A stretch of 64,000 nucleotides of DNA, from assembly GCF_001279525.1 (NCBI RefSeq), contig NZ_LGDY01000111.1, positions 12,031-76,030 of the forward strand. The letters run 5' to 3'. Shown here in pieces: positions 26,952 to 34,386 of this stretch. The notes under the pieces are model-generated. The model searched no databases. It was not told the DNA's origin and saw only the letters and a list, made by a program, of their open reading frames with translations. Position 1 is the stretch's first letter. Every line of letters starts with the position of its first letter. The DNA is from Nocardia sp. NRRL S-836. GTDB taxonomy: Bacteria > Actinomycetota > Actinomycetes > Mycobacteriales > Pseudonocardiaceae. The position numbers and the translations under genes were made by a program.

Positions 26952-28015
26952 CGCTTGCCCACCTTCGACAGCACCTTCTCCGCCGCCTGCTGCGCGACGT
27001 CACAGGTCGCCGTGGACATGCGGATCTGCTGGTACAGCACGCCGCCGCCCTCCGGCGCACGGTTGTCCTGCACGATGGTGGTGTCCGGGTCGTAGACGAT
27101 GTAGCTGGTGCAGCCCAACCGGCCCTGGAAGATCACCGTCTTGTAGCCGGCGATCGTGACCTCACGGGCGCTCGAGTCGCCGGGTTTCACCAGCGCCGAC
27201 GGGTCGTCATCGACCATGAGCGTGACGACGACCTCGTTGCGGCCCGCTGCCTTGTCCCGCGGCGGCGGACCCGGCTTGAGCGGTTTCGCGGTGCACACGA
27301 ACGGTCCCGAGGGCTGCAGCACCGCGTCCGCGCCGAACATCTCCAGCGCGCCCGACGCCACAGTGCACGGGTCGAGCTTGGCCAGCGTCAGCTCCGGCGT
27401 CGTGCGCCCGGAACCGCGCTTGGGCAGGTCCTTCCACAGCGGCGCGACCTTGGCCGCGTAATCCCTGGCCAGCTGGCAGCTGGACTTGGCCGGCTTGTCC
27501 TCTCCGGTGCCCGACGGGCTGGTGCGCAGCACGATCGCCCGGTCGGCGTCGAGCGGCTTGGCCAGCGTGCACGTCCGCTCGTCCTCGGAGATGAACATCT
27601 CCTGGCCGCCGATGCTCTCCGGTGCGGCGTCCTTGCGCTGGGAGGCGTCGAAGGTGTCGCCGACCTCCAGGTAGATCGTCCAGCTGGCCCGGAACTCACC
27701 TTTGTGGGTGCGCAGCAGGCATTCCTGCATGCCGTCCTGCGACGGGATGATCTCGTCGAGCTCGTCGCCGGTGACCTCCTTCGCGGCGTCCGGATCGTGC
27801 AGGCCGCACGCGTCGATCGCGCGGTAGCCCGCGGCGGCCTCGGCCAGCGCGCGGAACTCCTGCGGGATCGCGGCCTCGATCTTCGCCGGTTCCGGCTCGC
27901 CGCCGCCCTCGGCGGTGCCGGGGGCGTCCTTGGTGCACGCCGAAGCCAGCAGCGCCGAGCCGAGCAGCAGCGCGAGAGCGACACGGTGCCGTGTGAAATG
28001 TTGTCGTGGAGCCAT
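26948..28015 (-). CDS. DUF3558 lipoprotein, two-domain
   Basis: 355 residues from the ATG at 28015, which has AGGGGGA upstream; the frame open beyond it is Arg/Pro-rich shadow. Lipobox LLASAC. Two similar halves are visible: YRAIDACGLHDPDAA and LAKLDPCTVASGALE each match the DxC motif that starts a DUF3558 domain. Extracytoplasmic, anchored. Overlaps the next lipoprotein gene by ATGA. Confidence 0.75.
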   Translation of the reverse strand: MAPRQHFTRHRVALALLLGSALLASACTKDAPGTAEGGGEPEPAKIEAAIPQEFRALAEAAAGYRAIDACGLHDPDAAKEVTGDELDEIIPSQDGMQECLLRTHKGEFRASWTIYLEVGDTFDASQRKDAAPESIGGQEMFISEDERTCTLAKPLDADRAIVLRTSPSGTGEDKPAKSSCQLARDYAAKVAPLWKDLPKRGSGRTTPELTLAKLDPCTVASGALEMFGADAVLQPSGPFVCTAKPLKPGPPPRDKAAGRNEVVVTLMVDDDPSALVKPGDSSAREVTIAGYKTVIFQGRLGCTSYIVYDPDTTIVQDNRAPEGGGVLYQQIRMSTATCDVAQQAAEKVLSKVGKR

Positions 28016-28094
28016 GTTCGTGATCCCCCTGATCCGAACGGGATGTGCCCGATGGCACGAAAGACTGGTGGGAATGCGATGGAAGGCCGGGCGG

Positions 28095-28418
28095 TCAGCC
28101 CCGCCGCAGCCGCACGACGTGGGCCACCTGCCGGCCGGCGGTGCGCAGGCCACTGATCCATGCGGGCGCGGGCGGGCCGGGTGGCTGGTCGGTACCGGCG
28201 CGCGTGCGGACGGTGACATCAACGGCGCCGAATCCGGTCGAGCCCACTGCGGTGGCGGCGTGCGCGTCGACGCCGGCCGCACCCGGCGTCGGTGACCCCG
28301 CCGCGTCGGTGCGGGGGCAGAGCTGCGCGGAGGAGGTGCCGGACGGCACGGTCAGCGTCATCGCCGAAACGACGGTCGCGGTGGCCAGCAAGCGGGTGAC
28401 GATCCTGCGAGTGATCAA
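28095..28418 (-). CDS. Small secreted protein
   Basis: 107 residues from a TTG start with GGAGCAGGA upstream. A signal peptide (RLLATATVVSAMTLTVPSGTSSA) leads to a short Ala/Gly-rich mature chain with one Cys. No family recognised. It sits between the sedolisin terminator and the DUF3558 operon. Confidence 0.5.
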   Translation of the reverse strand: MITRRIVTRLLATATVVSAMTLTVPSGTSSAQLCPRTDAAGSPTPGAAGVDAHAATAVGSTGFGAVDVTVRTRAGTDQPPGPPAPAWISGLRTAGRQVAHVVRLRRG

Positions 28419-28465
28419 TGGTCCTGCTCCAGATCCGGGACGAGCCGGGTGTGATGGGGTGGGGT

Positions 28466-28525
28466 GGCCGCGTCGCCCGCACTTGCGGGTCCGCCCTGGG
28501 GGATGCGGAGGCGGGCGACGCGGCC
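28466..28525 (-). terminator. Long inverted repeat after the sedolisin gene
   Basis: A perfect 15-bp stem (28466-28480 with 28511-28525) enclosing a 30-base loop that can form a small GCGG/CCGC hairpin of its own. It lies about 40 bp past the protease stop, so transcription termination is the likely role. Confidence 0.65.
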
Positions 28526-28562
28526 CTGGGGGATCAGTCCTTTGCGGACTGACGCCGGTAGG

Positions 28563-30506
28563 TCACTTGGCGAAGGCGGTCAGGAAGCCCGCGGACGGGG
28601 TGCCGACCCCGGTGACGTTGTCCCAGCCTGTCGTGCTCTGCAGCGACTGCGGCTTGGTGTCGAACTCGGCCAGGTAGGAGCCCTGGGTGCCGGGGACGTC
28701 GACGTGGCCGTAGGTGACCATGTGCGGCGTCCAGACACCGGCCGCGACCGGCTTGACGTCGGTCATGCCCGCCTTGCCCGCCATCTGGTAGAGCGCGGTG
28801 TTGAGGAACCCGAACCGTTCGACGCCCTGCGCCTGCTGGGCGTCCGCGACGAGCGCGGCGATGATCGGCGCGGCCGCGGAGGTGCCGCCGGAGGGGTACT
28901 CCACGTAGCCGTTCGAGGTGGTGAGGCCGACGCCGATGCCGGTGTAGGCGTCCGCGAGCGCGGACACGTCCGGCAGCATGCGGCGGCCGGTGGCCGGCGC
29001 GACGCCCTTCTGGTAGTCGGGCTGCTCGTACAGCGAGCTCGCGCCGCCGCCCGCGCCGCCAGCGAACCTGCCGTCGGCGCCCTGCTGCGGCACCCAGCTC
29101 TGGCCGGACTGGGTGTATCCGGAGATCTCCCAGCCGGTCTGGAACTTGACCTTGTTGTTGCCGTCCACGGCGACCGACGTGCCGCCGACCGCGGTCACCC
29201 ACGGGTGGCTGGCAGGGAAGTCGGTGGCGGCGCGGCGCACGTCCGGGTTGCCGGCGTTGTCGCCCGCGTCGCCGGAGGACACGGTGATGGCCTGGCCCTG
29301 GATCGCGGCCTGCAGGGCGATGCTGTCCATCTGCCGGCGCACCGCGGCGGGCTGGTTCTCACCCGAGGCGCCCCAGGAGTTCGACAACACCGACGCCTTG
29401 TTGTCCTGCACGGCCTTGTTCAGCGCGTCGTAGAGCGTCCGGCAGCTCGACGCCCCGTAGTAGATGATGCGCGCGCCGGGCGCGATGGTGTGGATCGCCT
29501 GCACGTCCAGCGCCTGCTCACTGGCCCACGACGCGGGGCTGCACTGCTCGATGTCGTCCCAGCGGCTCGCGAGCACCGCCGAGTACTGGCCGGGGCTCAG
29601 CTGCGGAGAGCCGAACGTCGCGGCCGCGCGGTTGGTGTCGGACACGATCGGCTCGTGGTTGTAGGCGCCGATGACCCCGATGCTCTGCCCGGCCCCGGTG
29701 TTGCCGCCGCCCAGGCCGTAGATGCCGCGCATCTGCGCGCTGTCGTAGCCGCACAACGCGTTGGACTGCAGGTCGCCGGCGAACCTGCGCGGCACCGCGG
29801 TGTTGACCGACTCGCCCCAGTACAGCGCGCAGCTGTTCGGGTCACCCGCGGCCTTGGCCTCGGCGCGCGGCCGGGCGGGCGCGCCGTTGGGCGTGCGCAT
29901 CGCGACCTGCTTCGGGGTGATCGTGCGCTCGCTGTCGTCCAGGCCCAGTACCGCCTCCACCGCGTCGCGCAGCTCACGCGGCACCGACACGGCGGACTCC
30001 GGCGCGGCCAGCTCCAGCGCGCCGGCCTTCGTCGAGAGCGTGAACTTCGCGAGCTTGACCCGGAACGCCGACTCCAGGGCCGAGACCTTGCCCTCGACCG
30101 TCACGAAGTGCCGGTTGCCCGACACCTCCGACACCGTCAGGTTCTGGCCGCGCAGCCAGTCCGTCACCCGGTCCACTGTGGACTGTGTGGGCGCGAACCG
30201 GTCTACGAACTGCTGCGAGGACAGGAACTTGCGGTGCGACGGGCTGCCCGGAGTGGACACCGCCTTGGCCAGCGCCTCGGCACCGCGGCGATCCTTGAGC
30301 GTCAACGCGATCCGCACCCGGCGGACCTCGTCACCGCCGACGTCACCGACCTTCGCCGATGCGGTGGCCCAGCTCGGCGTGTTGCCCTCGATCGCCGCAC
30401 GCTCACCGGTCTGGCCTGGGTCCGCCTGAGCGGCGGAGGTCCCGAGGATCCCGACCAGCACCGCGCAGCCGGCGAGAGCCGCCGCGCGGGATGGACGTAC
30501 TGCCAT
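28563..30506 (-). CDS. Sedolisin (S53) serine-carboxyl protease with pro-kumamolisin propeptide
   Basis: 647 residues from the ATG at 30506, which has GGGGGC upstream; the in-frame Met further up lacks a site. Signal peptide to about residue 28, propeptide with the family segment STPGSPSHRKFLSSQQFVDRFAP, then the catalytic domain with candidate Glu and Asp in WASEQALDVQAIH and the nucleophile in YPSGGTSAAAP. It should be a secreted, acid-active endopeptidase that matures itself. Length is normal for the family. Confidence 0.9.
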   Translation of the reverse strand: MAVRPSRAAALAGCAVLVGILGTSAAQADPGQTGERAAIEGNTPSWATASAKVGDVGGDEVRRVRIALTLKDRRGAEALAKAVSTPGSPSHRKFLSSQQFVDRFAPTQSTVDRVTDWLRGQNLTVSEVSGNRHFVTVEGKVSALESAFRVKLAKFTLSTKAGALELAAPESAVSVPRELRDAVEAVLGLDDSERTITPKQVAMRTPNGAPARPRAEAKAAGDPNSCALYWGESVNTAVPRRFAGDLQSNALCGYDSAQMRGIYGLGGGNTGAGQSIGVIGAYNHEPIVSDTNRAAATFGSPQLSPGQYSAVLASRWDDIEQCSPASWASEQALDVQAIHTIAPGARIIYYGASSCRTLYDALNKAVQDNKASVLSNSWGASGENQPAAVRRQMDSIALQAAIQGQAITVSSGDAGDNAGNPDVRRAATDFPASHPWVTAVGGTSVAVDGNNKVKFQTGWEISGYTQSGQSWVPQQGADGRFAGGAGGGASSLYEQPDYQKGVAPATGRRMLPDVSALADAYTGIGVGLTTSNGYVEYPSGGTSAAAPIIAALVADAQQAQGVERFGFLNTALYQMAGKAGMTDVKPVAAGVWTPHMVTYGHVDVPGTQGSYLAEFDTKPQSLQSTTGWDNVTGVGTPSAGFLTAFAK

Positions 30507-30853
30507 GTGTAAAGCCCCCGAATTCATAGCGTCGCCCGGGCAATCCCCGGGCCTGACGGCAACAAAGCCATCCATGGAAGACATTCAGGAAAACGCGGCA
30601 GGGCAGAGGGTTTCTGCCCGTGAACGCGGCCCCTCGCGGCGAGAGAATCGCCCCCGCACGGGATCAACACCTACGGTGGAGCCCGTGACCTGCACGGACG
30701 TGCCGGTAGTTCCCAGACTGCAACGCGACCACCGCAAGTGTCAACTCGTTCGAACATATTCCCGCACAAATTCTTATCCGCCTTTTTCGGGCGCCACGAA
30801 ACGCCCGGCACCTGACGGCAAACGGGTATCGGCAAAGGGTGAATCGGTTCTTT
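30507..30853. other. Gene-free leader and intergenic region
   Basis: This holds the 5' leader of the sedolisin gene, including a 7-bp hairpin at 30534-30552. A stretch with more A/T at about 30740-30800 may contain its promoter. No convincing ORF. Confidence 0.4.
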
Positions 30854-31255
30854 CTAGCTGTTCACGGCGGTCACCTGCTCCGCGACGAACGTGGGACCGA
30901 GATGGCACACCGAGGCGCCGCGCTCCGGCACGTACCCGGTCACGCGCACCCGCTGTGCCCGCGGCTGCTCACCCGTGCGCGCCCGGTGCTCGTTGTCCGA
31001 CGCGACGCTTCCGGACAGCTGAAACCGCTGACCGGACACCGCGACCAGTGAGATACATCCGGGCCGGCCCGTCAGCCACGTCGCGTCACCTTCCACAGTG
31101 ACTTCGGGCCCCCGGATCTCCGGCGGAGGGATCGGCACCGATGACACCACGCCGGATGCCGTAGCCGCCGGCGGCGCCGGTACCGGTGAGGCTGAGCAGC
31201 CGGCCACCGCCACCACGGCGATCCCCACGAGCGCGGGGAAGCCCGGCCTAGTCAT
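30854..31255 (-). CDS. Small lipoprotein
   Basis: 133 residues with lipobox AVAGC and a Pro/Ala-rich linker. The mature domain has two Cys (RPGCISLVAVSG and ASVCHLGPTF) and a C-terminus FVAEQVTAVNS typical of an OB-like or beta-sandwich domain. Its start lies within the last codons of the next upstream gene (8-bp overlap). Function unknown. Confidence 0.65.
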   Translation of the reverse strand: MTRPGFPALVGIAVVAVAGCSASPVPAPPAATASGVVSSVPIPPPEIRGPEVTVEGDATWLTGRPGCISLVAVSGQRFQLSGSVASDNEHRARTGEQPRAQRVRVTGYVPERGASVCHLGPTFVAEQVTAVNS

Positions 31256-32183
31256 CGGGCTCTCCGGCGTCGGGCACGCGTGTTTGCGTCCCCGCGGCTC
31301 CGGGGCGGCGCAGTGCGGCGCGATGACGTGTGCCGCGCAGGCTTCTCGCGGCGTGCACGACCCCCGCGGCCAGGATCAACGAGTTCGGTTCACGCATCCG
31401 CGGGAGTACACCGTCCAGAACGGTGTGAGCCTGCCGCGCACCGAACTCCCTGCCGAGCAGCCACACCTGCTGGGGCAGGTGCCCGCACCGCCGGGACGCG
31501 TAGATTTCCCCGGTTCGCGGGATGTACCCGAGCTGCCAGCTGCCGCTGTGCTCTGCCGGGCCGGCATGCGGGCCGTGGTCATCGCCGTCTCGGCGCCATT
31601 GCTCGCCGAACAGGTCCGCGTCGGCGATCGGATAGCCCCAGTCCGGACGGGTACGCCGGGAATCAGCCGCGAAGAACTCGTCTTCAGTGCCCATGACGAC
31701 GACAGTCGGCGGCACCTCGGGCGAGCGCTTCCAGCCGTCGGCGACCTCACGCAGACGACCGGAGGGCGGATCAAGACTGATGACGTAGTCCCGCACGACT
31801 GCTTGGAGCGCCTGGGTCTCCTTCATCAGATCAGCGAGCTCGGAGTGCCGCTTGATCGTCGCACCGAGGATCGTGTCGGTCCTGCGTCGCTGTCGCGCCG
31901 AGCGCCATGCCCACCGGGGCCGCGGCAGCCGAGCGAGCTGGCGACGCTGCTCTGCCAGTGCGCGCTCGACGCTGGTCGCCTCCTGTGCGAGCTGCGCGGC
32001 AAGACCCCGCAGGCGCGCTTCGATCTCGATCAGGTCCGTTGCCGCGTCATCAGTCAGCTCGACAGCCCCGGCCCCACTGAGCCAGGCGACGACAGGGTCG
32101 GGCAGTGGATCGAGTCTGCCGCCCAGCTGGACCACCGGGCCGCGGGCGGTGTGTTTCCAGAGCGGTCGCTCATGCGGCGACAT
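31248..32183 (-). CDS. Hypothetical coiled-coil protein
   Basis: 311 residues. The N-terminal 40 residues are globular. A heptad-rich, Arg/Gln-rich helix follows at about 48-80 (LRGLAAQLAQEATSVERALA), then a basic cluster RPRWAWRSARQRRR. The later half contains SGSWQLGYIPRTGEIYASRR and VWLLGREFGARQ. Similar proteins accompany actinobacterial transfer genes, but I cannot name a family. It is the first gene of the long minus-strand block. Confidence 0.62.
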   Translation of the reverse strand: MSPHERPLWKHTARGPVVQLGGRLDPLPDPVVAWLSGAGAVELTDDAATDLIEIEARLRGLAAQLAQEATSVERALAEQRRQLARLPRPRWAWRSARQRRRTDTILGATIKRHSELADLMKETQALQAVVRDYVISLDPPSGRLREVADGWKRSPEVPPTVVVMGTEDEFFAADSRRTRPDWGYPIADADLFGEQWRRDGDDHGPHAGPAEHSGSWQLGYIPRTGEIYASRRCGHLPQQVWLLGREFGARQAHTVLDGVLPRMREPNSLILAAGVVHAARSLRGTRHRAALRRPGAAGTQTRVPDAGEPDD

Positions 32184-32359
32184 CGGCTTGCTCCCCCTAG
32201 TTCAGGGACGCAAACCGGCACACCGTCGTGGTCACGGATGCGTCCACGGGCCGTCACAGCACGGTGGGCCGGTCAGCGTCTCCTTCTCCGGTCAGCGCTG
32301 GAGCACTGACCGGTGGTAGCCGGGCGACGAATCCCTCCCAGGTTCGCCGCCCGGCCGCA

Positions 32360-32390
32360 CCTCGCCCGCCACCGGCTGTGGCGGGCGAGG
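32360..32390. terminator. Perfect 12-bp hairpin
   Basis: The stem is 32360-32371 with 32379-32390 and the loop is 7 bases. It lies between the minus-strand block and the plus-strand P450 gene. It could end either strand's transcription or mark the element's edge. Confidence 0.5.
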
Positions 32391-33140
32391 TAATGACGCA
32401 CTGGAACGACCGCGTCGGCATGGCGTTGAGCGTTGTTCCGCCGGGCCGCGACGGTGAGTCCCAAGCCCGGACAATGAACGTGCTCCTCGGCGCCCAGTGC
32501 TCGTCAAATGTCACGCACGCATATCTCGGGCATGTCACCGCCTCATCAGCGGCGGTGACATCAGGCGCCCTCGAATCGCGTCATCGGAACCCGTCCCGCA
32601 TGGTGCGGCAGGATCAGGATGCCGACGTCACCCACCATATGACAAGAACAGCATCTGTCAACCGAGAACAGTTGGTTGCGGCTAATTCCGTTCCATTTTT
32701 CTGTCGCCCTAAGGGGATATACGTATTGGAGACACCGAAAGCCCGTAGCGCCAGCTCGGCACTAAGTGATGACGCGAGCACCGAACACACGGAGTCCATG
32801 CGTCTCTGCGCCGGGACGAGCCGAGACAGCACGGCGAGACGATTTCCGACCCACCACGACGACCATTTCTTTCGTGCGCAAACGATAGTTCGATCTGCAT
32901 TGGCGCACCCTTCGTGGAACCCCCTGCCTCTCATGAAGGGCGCGAAGAGACGACTACGTGGTCGGCTGATTCGCCTACGGGGTTTCCCGTAGTTGCGGCT
33001 CATCTCACACAGGCGGCTACGGGGTTGACCGGATAGCGCTGCGCTCGAATTCCATCGAAGCTTGATCCGCATGAGCTCGTCGGCGCATCGAGAGTCGCCT
33101 GACCGGGCGGCTCCGTCGAACACAACACAGGGGGATCGCC
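32391..33140. other. Gene-free region upstream of the P450 gene
   Basis: It is less GC-rich than its surroundings. Several open frames exist on both strands, but none has coding-like composition or a ribosome site. A 7-bp hairpin (32975-32981 with 32986-32992) and a repeated CTACGGGGTT word are visible. It probably carries the P450 promoter. Confidence 0.4.
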
Positions 33141-34343
33141 GTGCCCGTCGAACGGCTATTCAGCGAGGAGTACTGGGACAACGCGCTCGCCATCGGTGAT
33201 GCCTTGCGTGAGCGGGCACCGGTGCATCAAGCCGTGCTGCCCAACGGTGTGCGAGCGTGGGTGATCACGCGATACGACGACGCACGCGCGGCTCTGGTCG
33301 ATCCGCGGCTGCGCAAGGACGCGCCGAAGCTGAACGCGATTCAGCGACGTCAGCTTGAGGCCGCAGGCGTGTCAACCGATCTCAGCCATCTGTTCGACCC
33401 GCACATGCTGTTCCGCGACGGTCCGGAGCACGCCCGCTTGCGGGCACCTGTCGCGGCAGAGTTCACCGCACGCCGAGTGGAGGGGTTGCGGCCGCGGATT
33501 CGCGAGTTGGCCGCCGGGCTCGCGGACGCGTTGCCGACCGATCGTGCCGTCGACCTGGTGGATGCGTTCTCGTTTCCGCTTCCGCTCACCGTGATCTGCG
33601 AACTGCTGGGCGTGCCGGAGCTCGAGCGCCGGCCGCTGCGCGAGTGGACCACCGGCTTGATGCAGGACCACCCAGACCAGACCGGCCCTGCCTCGCGCGC
33701 CATGGCCGCCTTTCTCGAAAGCCTGATCGAAGACAAACGGCACACCCCTGGTGACGACCTGATCTCTTCGCTGGTCAGTCCTTCCGGCACCGCTGATCGA
33801 CTCCAGCCCGAGGAGATACTGAGCACTGTGTTCCTCATGGTGGTGGCGGGACATGAGACCACCGCCAACCTCATCACCAACAGCGTGCGCTGGTTGCTCG
33901 ACGACGCGCGGAGGTGGTCGTCACTGGCGCAGAACCTTGACGCGATCCCGGCCGCCATCAACGAGGTACTCCGGTTCGACTCGCCCGTGCGCATGGCCAC
34001 CTACCGGTTCACCGCCGAGCCGGTCACAATCGGCGAGACGGTCATTCCTCAGGACGAGATCGTCTTCGTGTCGCTGCAGACCGCCAATCGCGATCATTGC
34101 CGGTTCGCAGAGGCCGGCACGTTCGATCCCGGCCGCGACGCCCGCGGCCACCTGTCCTTCGGCCGCGGCCCGCACTTCTGCCTGGGCAGGGGACTGGCCC
34201 TTGCCGAGGCGGAGGTCGCCCTGACCGAACTGATCACCCGATTTCCGCACGCCCGCCTCGCAGTGCCGGCCGGCGAGCTCCGTCGGCAGCACAGCGCCAT
34301 CATGAACAGCTACCGCGCCCTTCCCGTCCGCCTGGCCTCGTAG
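33141..34343 (+). CDS. Cytochrome P450
   Basis: 400 residues, soluble bacterial type, from a GTG with AGGGGG upstream. I-helix oxygen-binding motif AGHETT at 236-241, K-helix EVLR at 275-278, heme-binding loop FGRGPHFCLG at 340-349 with the thiolate Cys at 347. A monooxygenase for an unknown, probably secondary-metabolite, substrate; ferredoxin and reductase are not nearby. Convergent with the LuxR-type regulator, with a hairpin pair between them. Confidence 0.93.
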   Translation: MPVERLFSEEYWDNALAIGDALRERAPVHQAVLPNGVRAWVITRYDDARAALVDPRLRKDAPKLNAIQRRQLEAAGVSTDLSHLFDPHMLFRDGPEHARLRAPVAAEFTARRVEGLRPRIRELAAGLADALPTDRAVDLVDAFSFPLPLTVICELLGVPELERRPLREWTTGLMQDHPDQTGPASRAMAAFLESLIEDKRHTPGDDLISSLVSPSGTADRLQPEEILSTVFLMVVAGHETTANLITNSVRWLLDDARRWSSLAQNLDAIPAAINEVLRFDSPVRMATYRFTAEPVTIGETVIPQDEIVFVSLQTANRDHCRFAEAGTFDPGRDARGHLSFGRGPHFCLGRGLALAEAEVALTELITRFPHARLAVPAGELRRQHSAIMNSYRALPVRLAS

Positions 34344-34345
34344 CA

Positions 34346-34372
34346 GCCCTGTGAGGGCAGGGCCGTCCTGGC
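34346..34372. terminator. Hairpins between convergent P450 and LuxR genes
   Basis: A 6-bp stem GCCCTG/CAGGGC (34346-34351 with 34358-34363) is followed by a shorter CGTC/GACG stem. They fill the 43-bp gap between the two stop codons and probably terminate both transcripts. Confidence 0.55.
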
Positions 34373-34386
34373 GACGGACCGGGTCC

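Noticed and set aside
28464..30512. 682-residue plus-strand ORF opposite the sedolisin gene
   Set aside because: The minus strand carries an intact S53 protease with catalytic motifs; the plus frame is an Arg/Ala/Val-rich shadow.
32254..32538. 94-residue minus-strand ORF
   Set aside because: It contains the perfect hairpin at 32360-32390, lacks a ribosome site and has no recognisable family.
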